NCBI GenBank assembly: GCA_022821235.1
Contig: JAJEEA010000013.1
Location: forward strand, 1 to 52,948
Reading direction: 5' to 3'
DNA length: 52,948 nt
Source of the DNA: Vicinamibacteria bacterium
Lineage (GTDB): Bacteria; Acidobacteriota; Vicinamibacteria; Vicinamibacterales; UBA8438
The notes beneath the pieces are model-generated. The model did not search any database. It worked only from the letters and a program-made list of their open reading frames with translations, and had not been told where the DNA came from. This document shows, piece after piece, positions 16,988 to 25,641 of the stretch. The position numbers and the translations under genes were made by a program. The first letter of the stretch is position 1. Every line of letters starts with the position of its first letter.

Positions 16988-17398
16988 GGGCGGCGCTGTC
17001 CGAGTTCGTCCATCATGCCACAGGCCGTCCTGCGCCCGGGACGGGCGGGACCAGGTCGCGCCCGCGGCTCTCGCGGGGCGCGCTCCGCTTGCGGACCCGA
17101 CCCCGGCAGGTGAGCGAGGATCTCCGATTCCGGGGTGCGGACGGGGTACACCCCGATGACGGGGTGCCCCGACCGAGATCGCGTGAGGTTGCGAGGGCGG
17201 AAACAGGTTTGCCGGGAGCCTGCTCCGTGGAGCGATGCGGACGCTTGGTCGGTCAGGACGAGGCTGCGGCGCCGCAATGGTGACATCGGAGCCCGAGACG
17301 ACGATTCTCGGGCCAGCAGTCTGCGCAGAGACGCAGCGCAGACTGCTGGCAGGTCGGATGGGCGCCGAGCGGCACCGCAGGCGACGATTCGCCGCCGG
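16988..17398. other. 411-bp intergenic region with a hairpin element
   Basis: It holds REP-like copy A at its right end. Near 17140-17170 there is a short imperfect inverted repeat around ATGACGGGGTGCCCC, a 15-mer that recurs with one change at about 20661 (ATGACGGGGTGTCCC). No gene is evident. Confidence 0.55.
17313..17388 (+). repeat. REP-like element copy A, with a perfect 14-bp hairpin
   Basis: CCAGCAGTCTGCGC (17313-17326) pairs perfectly with GCGCAGACTGCTGG (17336-17349) across a 9-nt loop. It is followed by the family tail CAGGTCGGATGGGCGCC and GCAGGCGACGAT. It sits 10 bp beyond the stop of the converging minus-strand gene, so it may also terminate transcription. Confidence 0.82.
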
Positions 17399-19579
17399 TC
17401 AGTCCGCAAGCGGGTCGGGGCGCACCTGGAACTTGAGCATGCCCGGCTTCACGCCGCGGCCGCCCTCGATGTGCCAGGTGGCGGCGGCCCCGTAGGTGGC
17501 CCACACCCCGCGGCCCTTCCACCCCGCGTCGGGGTCGTCGATGCGGCCGTCGAGCCCGCGGGTGAAGAAGCCCTGGGGATACGGCACCCGCAGCACCGTC
17601 CACTCGCCCGACTCCGGGTCGAGGGCGAGCAGCGAGTCCGAGTTCGACCCGGTGGCGATGGGCACGTCGGGGCCGAGCCCCAGCGTGTCCCACTGGTCGA
17701 CCCAGTTGTAGTAGTGGTAGTCGGACCGCACCGGGGGGTCGGTGCCGGCGATCACGGGGCCGGGGGTCGGGTACAGCGTCCAGCCGTCGACGCAGTGGCG
17801 GCCGTCGGCCGTCTCCGGGCCGTTGTGGACCGGGCACTTCGTGCGGTCGAAGCTGGCGAGGTGGCTCGAGCCCGACAGGGCGGTCCAGATGACCCCGTCG
17901 CGGTCGATGTCGAGGCCGCGCGAGCCGAACCCGATCTTGTCCCGCGGCACGTTCGGGTCGAGCGCCGACGGCACCTCGTACATCTCGGTGACGCAGGTCT
18001 CCGGCGGATTGTCGCCCACGTGCAGGCGGGCCAGCCGCCCCGGGAACCGGGTGGAGCTGATCCAGACCACCTTGTCGTCGGTGGGGTCGCCGATGACGCC
18101 GTAGCTCCCGACCACCACGCGGGTGTCGAGGGCGGGGTCGACCTCGGCCGCCTGACGGCCGCGCGGCGGCTCGTTCCACGGCTTGGTGACGACCCCGTCG
18201 CCGTTGGTGTCGAGGACGGTGGGGCACCAGCCCTGGGCGGCGATTTCGTCCCCCGTCTCGTCCCACAGCTTCGTGTCGATCCAGCCGATGACCTGCCCGC
18301 CGCCGCTGAAGTACAGCGTGTCGTTCTCGTCCTCGGCGAACTGCAGGTGGTGGGTGCCGAAGCAGGTGTCGACCATCACGAACTCGCCGGTGTCGGGCTC
18401 GTAGTAGACGGCCGAGCGGAACCCGTTGTCGAGCGGGAAGTAGCCGGCGAACCGGTTGTCCGACCCCTCGCGGCAGTAGTCGGGGTTGGCCCGGTTGCGG
18501 ATGGCCGAGGTCATCCACACCCGCCCCTTCTGGTCCATCATCGGGTTGTGGGGGTTGGCGGGGTCGTTCCAGATCAGCTCGTCGCCGAAGAACCGCGACG
18601 GCGCGGGCATCGACATCGCGATCATGCCCGGCACCGTGGCCGGATCGACCCGCAGCGGCACGTCGAGGCTCGTGGCCACGTTGGTGACCGGATCGAGGAT
18701 GGTCAGCGCGTCGTTCGAGATGTTGACCCCGTAGACGGGGCCGTTCGCGTTGATCTCGGGGTTGCGCTTGTCGGTGGCGATCTCGTCGTGGACGTAGTCG
18801 ATCTCGGTGCCCCACTCCCACATCGAGATGACGACGTTCCGCTCGACGCCCTGCGGGCGCGGCGGCGCCTCGGGCACCGCGCCGGCCGCGATGCGGTCGC
18901 TCCAGTCCGAGAACATCTGCAGGCCCCGGGTCCGGCCGAAGCGGTTCATGACGTTGGTCATCTGCCCGCCGCGCTGACCCATCTGCACCCGGTGGTTCCA
19001 CGCCTCGAGGCTCGAGTCGAACTGCTCGAGGTTGTCGATCTCGCGGATGATGCGGTTGCCGAGCTGGTGGCAGAGCATGCAGCCCTGCTTCTGCACGTCG
19101 AGCCACTGGTCCTGGTGCTGCAGGTTGGCGCTGATGCCGTTGCCTTCGTCCCCGGTCCCCGGGAACTCGTCCTGCGCGGGCGGGCGGATCAGCGAGTACC
19201 AGTAGTTGGCGGGGTAGACCGCCGCCGCCTCGCCCGGAGTCGCGGCGACCGTCGCGGAGAGGTCCACGGTGTCGCCCGGCGACGCCTGCACCGGGGCCGA
19301 GTCGACGAGGCCGTAGCCGCGCACCCAGACGTCGTAGGTGGCGTCCGGCAGGTCGGGGATGAGATAGCGGCCGCCGTCGCCGGTCACCACGCTCTTGACG
19401 AACTTCGTGGGCAACCCGGTGGTCTCGGCGATCACCCAGACCCCCTCCTCGGGGCCGTTCGCGCTCGTCACGACGCCGCCGATGTCGTCCTCGGCGGCGC
19501 GCACGAACGAGGCGAACGAGACGAGCGCCGCCGACACGAGCAGCGCAACGGCCAACGCACCTGCAAAGCGGTTTCTCAT
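17399..19579 (-). CDS. Secreted propeller protein with carboxypeptidase-regulatory-like domain and one c-type haem motif
   Basis: The protein has 726 residues. It carries a signal peptide (MRNRFAGALAVALLVSAALV...RAA) and a regulatory-like beta sandwich (IGGVVTSANGPEEGVWVIAE, ~33-112). A single haem-binding motif, CMLCH, lies at 167-171. The long remainder has SMP-30/YVTN-type beta-propeller blades (GRVWMTSAIRNRANPDYC; GLDIDRDGVIWTALSGSSHLASF). It is probably a periplasmic or surface redox or lactonase-like protein; no substrate is evident. Similar large proteins are frequent in Acidobacteriota. The ATG at 19579 gives a clean signal peptide. Two small secreted proteins follow upstream in the same orientation. 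Confidence 0.82.
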   Translation of the reverse strand: MRNRFAGALAVALLVSAALVSFASFVRAAEDDIGGVVTSANGPEEGVWVIAETTGLPTKFVKSVVTGDGGRYLIPDLPDATYDVWVRGYGLVDSAPVQASPGDTVDLSATVAATPGEAAAVYPANYWYSLIRPPAQDEFPGTGDEGNGISANLQHQDQWLDVQKQGCMLCHQLGNRIIREIDNLEQFDSSLEAWNHRVQMGQRGGQMTNVMNRFGRTRGLQMFSDWSDRIAAGAVPEAPPRPQGVERNVVISMWEWGTEIDYVHDEIATDKRNPEINANGPVYGVNISNDALTILDPVTNVATSLDVPLRVDPATVPGMIAMSMPAPSRFFGDELIWNDPANPHNPMMDQKGRVWMTSAIRNRANPDYCREGSDNRFAGYFPLDNGFRSAVYYEPDTGEFVMVDTCFGTHHLQFAEDENDTLYFSGGGQVIGWIDTKLWDETGDEIAAQGWCPTVLDTNGDGVVTKPWNEPPRGRQAAEVDPALDTRVVVGSYGVIGDPTDDKVVWISSTRFPGRLARLHVGDNPPETCVTEMYEVPSALDPNVPRDKIGFGSRGLDIDRDGVIWTALSGSSHLASFDRTKCPVHNGPETADGRHCVDGWTLYPTPGPVIAGTDPPVRSDYHYYNWVDQWDTLGLGPDVPIATGSNSDSLLALDPESGEWTVLRVPYPQGFFTRGLDGRIDDPDAGWKGRGVWATYGAAATWHIEGGRGVKPGMLKFQVRPDPLAD

Positions 19580-19633
19580 GGCTGCCTTCCGTTTCTCTGC
19601 GCGGTCACCGCACGACCCGCAAGCTCTCCGGGC

Positions 19634-20017
19634 CTACTTGCGGGACGCTTCCCAGTCTCCGGTCCCGTACCAACTGAAGCTCCCCGGGGCGCCCTGGATG
19701 GTGTCGCCCGTCACCTCGCCCGCGAAGTCGATGGGCTGGTCGCCGTCGAGGTCGGGCACGACGATGACGAACGCCAGCTTCGCGCCGTCGACGGTGCCGT
19801 TCACGTCGAGGATCTCGTTGTCGCCGAGGTCGATCTCGCCGCCGAGCCGGTCGCCGTCCTGCTCGAACCGCGCCTGCCACGTCGTCACGCCGGTCTGCGT
19901 CGTCAGCCGGATCTCCCAGTCGCCGGTCAGGTCGCCTTGGGCGTGCGCCAGCGACAGGCCCGCCGCGCCGGCGACGAGCGCCGCGAGGGCGGCCGTCAGT
20001 CTCCGTCTCCACGTCAT
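19634..20017 (-). CDS. Small secreted protein of unknown function
   Basis: A 127-residue protein with a signal peptide (MTWRRRLTAALAALVAGAAGLSLAHAQ). It is followed by a compact beta-rich domain (GDWEIRLTTQTGVTTWQARFEQDGDRLGGEIDLGD) like the lipocalin/calycin-type small domains of secreted acidobacterial proteins. The start overlaps the upstream gene stop as ATGA, so the two are co-translated. It lies 54 bp upstream of the haem-motif protein start. No enzymatic motif is seen. Confidence 0.8.
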   Translation of the reverse strand: MTWRRRLTAALAALVAGAAGLSLAHAQGDLTGDWEIRLTTQTGVTTWQARFEQDGDRLGGEIDLGDNEILDVNGTVDGAKLAFVIVVPDLDGDQPIDFAGEVTGDTIQGAPGSFSWYGTGDWEASRK

Positions 20018-20634
20018 CGTTCCTGCCCCGTTTCCTCCAGAACCTTCGTGTACCACATGACTCCGAAGTTGACGAACGGCTCGCCGTCGACCGAGATCTC
20101 CTGGTTGACCCGGTACGCGTACGGCGAGACGAGATAGCTCCGGCCCCGGATCAGCAGCTCGGCGTCGCCGTGCCGGATCGGGGCGGGGGTCTCCCAGAAC
20201 TGGCTGTAGTAGCCGCCGAGGTCCCCGCCGAGGGGCCCCGGCTGGAGCAGCGCGAACCCCGCGTCGTACACCACGTACTTGGTGAGGTGGGCGCCGAAGG
20301 GGCCGGTCTCCAGGAACAGGATGCCCTGGCCGCGCAGCGACCGGTCCTGCCCCTCGAGCTCGACCGTCACCTCGAGATAGCGGCCGTCCGCGATGTGGCG
20401 AACGCGCTCGACCCCGGTGTAGCTGCCGCCGGGCAGGAGGGGGGTGTCGAGGGGCGACCACTCGATCTCCCAGTCGCCGAGGAAGTACCGCAGGTCGAAC
20501 GGCGGCATCATCTCGTCGCCGGTCGTCGGCCCGCCCTGCGTCGCCCCCGGCTGCTGCCGCTGGGCGTGCACGGGAGACACGGCCGCCCCCGCGGCGACGG
20601 CCATCGCCAGCAGAACCGGAAGCAACTGCCTCAT
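20014..20634 (-). CDS. Secreted hypothetical protein
   Basis: A 206-residue protein with a signal peptide (MRQLLPVLLAMAVAAGAAVSPVHA). The domain contains FDLRYFLGDWEIEWSPLDTPLLPGG and GRYLEVTVELEGQDR, resembling DUF1579/lipocalin-like secreted proteins in which a DWE motif opens a beta barrel. It overlaps the following gene by 4 bp (ATGA). It probably heads a three-gene unit ending at 17399. The function is unknown. Confidence 0.8.
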   Translation of the reverse strand: MRQLLPVLLAMAVAAGAAVSPVHAQRQQPGATQGGPTTGDEMMPPFDLRYFLGDWEIEWSPLDTPLLPGGSYTGVERVRHIADGRYLEVTVELEGQDRSLRGQGILFLETGPFGAHLTKYVVYDAGFALLQPGPLGGDLGGYYSQFWETPAPIRHGDAELLIRGRSYLVSPYAYRVNQEISVDGEPFVNFGVMWYTKVLEETGQER

Positions 20635-20708
20635 GCGGGGATTCTATCCCGTCTTTGCCAATGACGGGGTGTCCCTCCTTGTCGGGGGACAACCGTCGGT
20701 GGCGCGCT

Positions 20709-20842
20709 CCCCCCGCGATTCCATCGGTACCGCGTTGCCGCGGTTGCGGAGGGGACGACCGCCCCTGCCGAAGCGGCGCGGAAGCCCGCGACGCCATCGC
20801 ACGTCGTTGCCGCGGTTGCGGAAGGGACGACCGCCCTTCATG
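20709..20842. repeat. Tandem repeat, period 72 bp, two copies
   Basis: GTTGCCGCGGTTGCGGAGGG at 20734 recurs at 20806 with one change, followed in both by ACGACCGCCC. The bases in front (CGCGAxxCCATCG) also repeat. It is non-coding in any convincing frame. Confidence 0.85.
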
Positions 20843-20861
20843 CACTCGCCGTGCGCGTCGG

Positions 20862-21222
20862 CGTCGCCCGGCGGGCCGGGCCGCACGTCAAGAAAGTGAG
20901 ACGCGGCCCGCAGACCGTACCGCTGAGGCCGGGCCGGCGCGTTCCGGAGGGGTTCGCAGCCGAGAACACCGAGAATCGGGAGCCTGACAGCCCAGGGTGG
21001 CAGCCATCTCACGAATCTGACGTGCACCCGGCGGGCCGGGGTGCACGTCAGATTTGTTGGAGAGCCTGAGGCTGGCTTGGCGGCTCTTCGTTCCCGGAAG
21101 TCTCGAAGCAGCCCGGAGCTTCCGGCCGTGCAGCGCGATGTCGGCGTCGGCCTCTGCGATGGTCCAGCCCGTGCCGGTCCCAACAATGCTGACGTGCACC
21201 CGGCGGGCCGCGTCCGGTGCGT
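20862..21222. repeat. Three-copy hairpin family centred on CGGCGGGCC
   Basis: The best copy pairs AATCTGACGTGCACCC (21014-21029) with GGGTGCACGTCAGATT (21039-21054) perfectly over 16 bp with a 9-nt loop, GGCGGGCCG. Degenerate copies lie near 20868-20897 (CCGGCGGGCCGG, CACGTCAAG) and 21189-21222 (CTGACGTGCACCCGGCGGGCCG). The copies are about 160-175 bp apart. Confidence 0.82.
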
Positions 21223-21319
21223 CCGGTTGATCGTCCACCGGGGCCATGGTACAAGTGGGTGTTCGCCGGCCATTCGCCGGGCTGGCGAGGCCGCCGTAAC
21301 TCACCGCGGGCCTCCCCCC

Positions 21320-21724
21320 ATGATGCGCTTCTCCTGCACCCGTGCGGTTTCCGTTCTGCTTGCCGGCATGGTCGCGGCTGCCCCGGCGCAGGCTCAGGCC
21401 GGCCAGGATCCGGAGGTCGAGTTGCGGACCGTCGTGGGGTGTCTGGCGGGCGGCGGCGCCGCGTGGATGCTCGAGCGCGCCACCCCGGGCGAGCCGACGG
21501 AGCGGGCGTTCACGAGCCGGGAAGAGCTCGACGCCTCGCGAGGGCGGGCGCTCGGATCGCTGAGCTACCGGCTGCTCGGCGTGGGCGAGTTCGCGGTCGA
21601 GGACCACGACGGACACAAGGTGCAGGTGAAGGGCCTGCGGTTCGCCCGCGACGGAGAGCTGCGGCTCAATGTGACGTCGTTCCAGCCGCTCGACCTTGAC
21701 TGCCGCCGGACGCCTGCGCCGTAG
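21320..21724 (+). CDS. Small secreted protein of unknown function
   Basis: A 134-residue protein with a signal peptide (MMRFSCTRAVSVLLAGMVAAAPAQA). It is followed by VELRTVVGCLAGGGAAWMLERA, YRLLGVGEF and HKVQVKGLRF, like the short hypothetical secreted proteins common in this lineage. Two cysteines (CLAGG, LDCRR) could form a disulfide. No ribosome-binding site is visible before ATG 21320 and the region upstream is repetitive, so the start is less certain. The stop is embedded in REP-like copy B. Confidence 0.65.
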   Translation: MMRFSCTRAVSVLLAGMVAAAPAQAQAGQDPEVELRTVVGCLAGGGAAWMLERATPGEPTERAFTSREELDASRGRALGSLSYRLLGVGEFAVEDHDGHKVQVKGLRFARDGELRLNVTSFQPLDLDCRRTPAP

Positions 21725-21790
21725 AGGAGCGGCGCGGACTCTTGCGGGGTTGGTCGGGCGCCAAGCCGCCGTCACGCGACGATTGGCCGC
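21714..21790 (+). repeat. REP-like element copy B, overlapping a stop codon
   Basis: It reads CTGCGCCGTAGAGGAGCGGC, then GCGGACTCTTGCGGGGTTGG, then TCGGGCGCCAAGCCGCCG and GCGACGAT. The TAG of CCGTAG is the stop codon of the preceding gene. Its hairpin is imperfect compared with copies A and C. Confidence 0.72.
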
Positions 21791-21982
21791 GCCGACGCGA
21801 CCCTGCCGTCGCGGCGCGACCCCACGGTCGGTTGGCAGCCTCGTCGGCGCGGGACTTCCGGGCGAGCCCGTGACGCAGGACGGACTCGCGGCGCCCACCG
21901 GCCATCACCCCCGCGGCCCATCTCCGAGCATCGCTCCGCCCCTGTCACCCGTTCCGCCCCGCGCCCGGGGGAGCCGAGCGAC

Positions 21983-23347
21983 ATGAAGACCGAGTTCGAG
22001 CCGTTCCGCATCAAGATGGTCGAGCCCATCCGGCTCCCCTCGGCCGAGGAGCGCGAGGCCATTCTGCAGCGCGCCGGCCTGAACCTGTTCAGGGTGCCGG
22101 CGGCCGACATCGTGATCGACCTGCTGACCGACAGCGGGACGGGCGCCATGAGCGCGGCGCAGTGGGCGGCGATGATGCGCGGCGACGAGAGCTACGCCGG
22201 CGCCGACAGCTTCGAGCGGCTTCGGGAGGCGGTCCGCGAGGTCACCGGCTTCGACGAGCCGCTGCCGACGCACCAGGGCCGGGCGAGCGAGCGGGTGCTC
22301 TTCGAGGTCGCGGGCGGCGCCGGCAGGGTGGTCCCCAACAACGCCCACTTCGACACCACGCGGGCCAACATCGAGCGGACGGGTGCGCGCGCCGTCGACC
22401 TCTCGATTCCCGAGGCGGCGGACCCGACGAGCCGGCATCCGTTCAAGGGCAACATGGACCTGGCCGGGCTCGATGCGCTGCTCGCGGCCGAGGGGGCGCG
22501 GGTGCCCCTGGTCTTCTGCACCATCACCAGCAACGCCGCGGGCGGCCAGCCCGTCAGCCTCGAGAACCTGCGGGCGGCGCGGGACGTCTGCCGGCGGCGC
22601 GGCGTGCCCTTCTTTCTCGACGCCTGCCGCTTCGCCGAGAACGCGTGGTTCATCAGGGAGCGCGAGCCGGGCCAGCGCGGCCGGCCCGTCGCCGCCATCG
22701 CCCGCGAGCAGTTCGACGCCGCCGACGGGGCGATCGTCAGCGCCAAGAAGGACGGCCTCGTCAACATCGGCGGTCTGCTGCTGGTGCGCGACGACGACCT
22801 CCGGCGCCGCGCCGGCGAGGTGCTCATCACCACCGAGGGGTACCTGACCTACGGGGGGCTGGCCGGCCGCGACCTCGACGCGATGGCGGTGGGCCTGCGC
22901 GAGGTGCTCGACCCCGACTACCTCCGATACCGCATCGGCACCGCCGCCTACGTCGGGGAGCGGCTGCTCGCCGCCGGCATCCAGATCGTCGAGCCGCCGG
23001 GGGGCCACGCCGTCTACGTCGACGCGCGCCGCTTCTGTCCCCACCTGCCGCCGGAGCGGTTCCCCGCCCAGGCGGTGGTCGTCGCGCTCTACCGGCTGGC
23101 CGGGGTCCGGGCCAGCGAGGTGGGATCGGCGATGGTCGGGGCGGGCGGCCACGCCCCGCTCGAGCTGGTGCGCCTCGCGATGCCGCGGCGCGTCTACACG
23201 CGCGCCCACCTCGACTACGTCATCGAGGCCCTGGTCGAGCTCCACGCCCGCCGCGACGCCATCCGCGGCCTCCGCGTCGTCGACGCGCCGGCGAGCCTGC
23301 CGCACTTCACGGCGCGCTACGCCGAGGTCGACCCCGAGGCAGGTTGA
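21983..23347 (+). CDS. tnaA: Tryptophanase (tryptophan indole-lyase)
   Basis: A 454-residue PLP-dependent beta-eliminating lyase that would split tryptophan to indole, pyruvate and ammonia. It is collinear with tyrosine phenol-lyase and tryptophanase over its whole length, from EPFRIKMVEPIRL to HFTARY. The PLP lysine lies in SAKKD (K256). Three discriminating positions favour tryptophanase over tyrosine phenol-lyase: Asp124 in FDTT (Thr in the phenol-lyase), Val instead of the phenol-lyase Arg381 in ASEVGS, and His instead of Phe448 in HFTAR. SNAAGGQPVS and GGHAVYVDARRF are also conserved. ATG 21983 gives the standard N-terminus. No tnaC leader or tnaB permease is visible. It appears monocistronic. 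Confidence 0.92.
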   Translation: MKTEFEPFRIKMVEPIRLPSAEEREAILQRAGLNLFRVPAADIVIDLLTDSGTGAMSAAQWAAMMRGDESYAGADSFERLREAVREVTGFDEPLPTHQGRASERVLFEVAGGAGRVVPNNAHFDTTRANIERTGARAVDLSIPEAADPTSRHPFKGNMDLAGLDALLAAEGARVPLVFCTITSNAAGGQPVSLENLRAARDVCRRRGVPFFLDACRFAENAWFIREREPGQRGRPVAAIAREQFDAADGAIVSAKKDGLVNIGGLLLVRDDDLRRRAGEVLITTEGYLTYGGLAGRDLDAMAVGLREVLDPDYLRYRIGTAAYVGERLLAAGIQIVEPPGGHAVYVDARRFCPHLPPERFPAQAVVVALYRLAGVRASEVGSAMVGAGGHAPLELVRLAMPRRVYTRAHLDYVIEALVELHARRDAIRGLRVVDAPASLPHFTARYAEVDPEAG

Positions 23348-23584
23348 ACGGACACGCCGAGCGCTCCGCAAGCTCCGGCGGCACCTGGAACGGTTCGGTC
23401 GAGAGGAATCGCGACCCCAGGAGCGGTTGCGAGGACTGTCGCTTCCGGAGCACTTCTGGATCACCGGGCAGTACCGTTCCACACGACCGGCGATCCGGCT
23501 CAGGACCGCATACGGTTGCGACCCGTCCTTGGCGGGCATCTGCCTCCCCGCTGCGCCCGCTTGCCTCTCGCGTTCGGACCGGAG

Positions 23585-24892
23585 TCAGCCATTGCGGCTC
23601 TCGGCCGGCGCGACCGGCCCGCGGGGTGAGCGGTCGACCACCTCGGCGGCCGGCGGCAGGTTCCGGCGGCGGCGCCCGAGCCATCCCGGCATCGGCTCCA
23701 TCGTGCGTCCGCCCGCGGCCCCGTCCTCCTGCCGCAGGCGGTCCAGCAGGTCCAGGTACTTCCGGTCGATCTCCGGCCACGTGTAGTGCCGCTCGAAGTA
23801 CCGGCGGCCGTTGGCGCCGAGGCCGGCGCGCAGGCGGGGGTCGTCCTCGAGGAGCCGCAGGGTCTCGGCGAACTCCGCGTAGCTCGTGTAGTAGAGGCCG
23901 GCGTTGCTCCGCACCGCCTGCCCGCGGAGCACGTCGCAGTCGCCGTTGACGAGCACCGGCCGCCCCATCGCCCACGCTTCCAGCGTCACCATCGACAGGC
24001 TCTCGTACGGCGACGGCATGATCAGCACGTCGGCGGCGGCGAGGGCGTCGTACTTCTCCTCTTCGGACACGAACCCGAGGTGGCGGATGCGCGGGTCGTC
24101 GGGGACCGGCATGGCCGTCGACCCCGCGAGCACCAGGTCCAGCCGCCCCCCCTCGGCCGCGTAGCCCCGGAAGTGGCCGAACAGGTCGGCGCACCCCTTG
24201 TTCGGGTCGATGCGCCCGACGTAGAGGGCGAAGGGGCCGGTGATGCCGGTCCGCGCCCGGAACCGCGCCGCGTCGGCCTCGTCGGGCACCTCCGACCCGA
24301 CGCCCACCACCACGCCCGGCACCGCCTGGTTCCCCGAGACGTGCTGGATCAGGGCCCGCTCCTCGAACGAGTTGTAGAGGATGCCGCGCACGCCGCGGAA
24401 CGTCGGGCCGAAGAGGGACAGGCCGACGGCGGGGTCGCGCTCGGCCGTCGGCACCAGGAGGGCGCGGCTCGCGACGGCCCGGATGCCGTGGTAGGCGTGG
24501 TAGTACCGGTAGCTGAAGAAGATGCAGTAGTCGTACCGCGCCTCGTGCCGGGTCAGGTGCGAGAGCAGGGCGGGGCTGGTGGGGCCCTGGCTCGACAGCC
24601 ACTCCAGCTCGTCGGCGAGAGAGTGCGGCTGCTCGAACACCCGCCGCGAGCGCAGGCCGAAGTCGCGGGGGTCGCGCTCGCGGGCGACGGGGAACCGGCG
24701 CACCGGCAGGCCCCCGATCGTCTCGACCCCCGCCGGGTACTCGTTCCGCCAGGTGACGTAGTCGCGGGCGCAGGTGGTCAGCACCTCGACCTCGGCGTGC
24801 CGGGCCAGCCGCTCGGCGACGTAGCGCGCGTGCAGCTCGGCCCCGCCGTTGATCTCGAGCCCGTAGCGTTGGACGATGACGGCCAGCCTCAT
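23585..24892 (-). CDS. Glycosyltransferase family 4 protein
   Basis: A 435-residue GT-B glycosyltransferase for surface polysaccharide. The acceptor side starts MRLAVIVQRYGLEINGGAELHARYVAERLARH. The donor-binding half has FALYVGRIDPNKG, IRHLGFVSEEEKYDALAAADVLIMPSPYESLSMVTLEAWAMGRPVLV, including the E-x7-E pattern of GT4. It ends with HYTWPEIDRKYLDLLDRL. The start overlaps the upstream gene stop as ATGA, so the two are co-translated. The C-terminal 40 residues are basic and low complexity. Donor and acceptor sugars cannot be read from the sequence. Confidence 0.9.
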   Translation of the reverse strand: MRLAVIVQRYGLEINGGAELHARYVAERLARHAEVEVLTTCARDYVTWRNEYPAGVETIGGLPVRRFPVARERDPRDFGLRSRRVFEQPHSLADELEWLSSQGPTSPALLSHLTRHEARYDYCIFFSYRYYHAYHGIRAVASRALLVPTAERDPAVGLSLFGPTFRGVRGILYNSFEERALIQHVSGNQAVPGVVVGVGSEVPDEADAARFRARTGITGPFALYVGRIDPNKGCADLFGHFRGYAAEGGRLDLVLAGSTAMPVPDDPRIRHLGFVSEEEKYDALAAADVLIMPSPYESLSMVTLEAWAMGRPVLVNGDCDVLRGQAVRSNAGLYYTSYAEFAETLRLLEDDPRLRAGLGANGRRYFERHYTWPEIDRKYLDLLDRLRQEDGAAGGRTMEPMPGWLGRRRRNLPPAAEVVDRSPRGPVAPAESRNG

Positions 24893-25641
24893 CGATTCGG
24901 CGTGGGCGGCGCGGCCGCGGGGGGTGGAGCGTCGTCGGCGTGGGGCTCGTCCGTCTGTCCGTCTCGCTGCGGTTTCGCGGCAGGCTCGCCGGCCCGGTTC
25001 CGCTCCCCGGCGTCCCGAGGTGGAACCGGCGTCGGGTCTCGCTGCGGCTTCGCGGCAGGCTCGCCGGCCCGGGCCCGCTCGAGCGCGTCGAGCCGCGCGA
25101 CCACCGATGCCGCGAGCGTCCCGTGGCTCTCGATGTCGGCGGCGAGCCGCTCCATCTGCACCGTCAGGGCCTCGACGGCCCGCCGGTTCGCCGCGTCCTG
25201 CTCTTCCCGGGCCGCCAGCCGCCGGGCCACGTCGTCGTCGAACGCCGCCTGCTGCGCGTTGCGCCGCGCCTGGGTCGCGAGCGCGTGAACCATCGGGTCG
25301 ACGTTGAACACGAACTTGACGAGCGGCGCGAGCAGCCGCCGGCTGGCGTGCAGCAGCTTCCCCATCCCGCCGCCGCGCGACGACCAGTAGATGCTGTTGC
25401 CGTGGAAGGCGAACGACTCCGACGGCGGCAACGCGACGCCGGCGCTCTCGCGTCGTGGCTCGGCCGCGCCCCGGTCTCGTTCCGGAGCAACGGTCGACGG
25501 CTCGTGCTCGGCCTCCGCGGCTTCCGCCGCCGCCGCGGCCGCCGCCGCCTCGCGGCGGCTTCGCTCCTCGACGCGGGCGCGGACCCCCTCCATGATCCGC
25601 TCCACGTCGACTTCGTCGGGCCGAGCTGGAAGCGCAGGCAT
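24889..25641 (-). CDS. Glycan-locus hypothetical protein with N-terminal VDVERIMEGVRARV motif
   Basis: A 250-residue protein. The start PDEVDVERIMEGVRARVEER, and the later LLAPLVKFVFNVDPMVHALATQARRNAQQ, resemble the N-terminal helical modules found in front of methyltransferase or glycosyltransferase domains in O-antigen clusters. Here the catalytic domain is absent and a coiled coil (~135-190) leads to a Pro/Ala-rich tail. The tail contains two copies of RAGEPAAKPQRD (DNA repeat of 72-bp period). It overlaps the glycosyltransferase by ATGA. It is probably a membrane-proximal or chain-length partner; the precise role is unknown. Confidence 0.75.
   Translation of the reverse strand: MPALPARPDEVDVERIMEGVRARVEERSRREAAAAAAAAEAAEAEHEPSTVAPERDRGAAEPRRESAGVALPPSESFAFHGNSIYWSSRGGGMGKLLHASRRLLAPLVKFVFNVDPMVHALATQARRNAQQAAFDDDVARRLAAREEQDAANRRAVEALTVQMERLAADIESHGTLAASVVARLDALERARAGEPAAKPQRDPTPVPPRDAGERNRAGEPAAKPQRDGQTDEPHADDAPPPAAAPPTPNR
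24962..25080. repeat. In-gene tandem repeat, period 72 bp
   Basis: CTGCGGTTTCGCGGCAGGCT (24968) recurs as CTGCGGCTTCGCGGCAGGCT (25040), both followed by CGCCGGCCCGG. It encodes the duplicated RAGEPAAKPQRD segment of the preceding gene. Confidence 0.88.

Larger units (their letters stand above)
20635..21319. other. 685-bp non-coding repeat nest
   Basis: No credible gene lies between the divergent genes at 20634 and 21320. It contains a 72-bp-period duplication (20709-20840) and three copies of a CGGCGGGCC-centred hairpin (detailed separately). Confidence 0.7.

Noticed and set aside
17135-20137. A 1000-residue plus-strand open frame
   Set aside because: It lies opposite the haem-motif propeller protein and the small secreted protein, both of which have signal peptides and family sequence. 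The plus frame shows none.
21983-23347. Tyrosine phenol-lyase assignment
   Set aside because: The positions equivalent to Thr124, Arg381 and Phe448 of the phenol-lyase are Asp, Val and His, the tryptophanase state.
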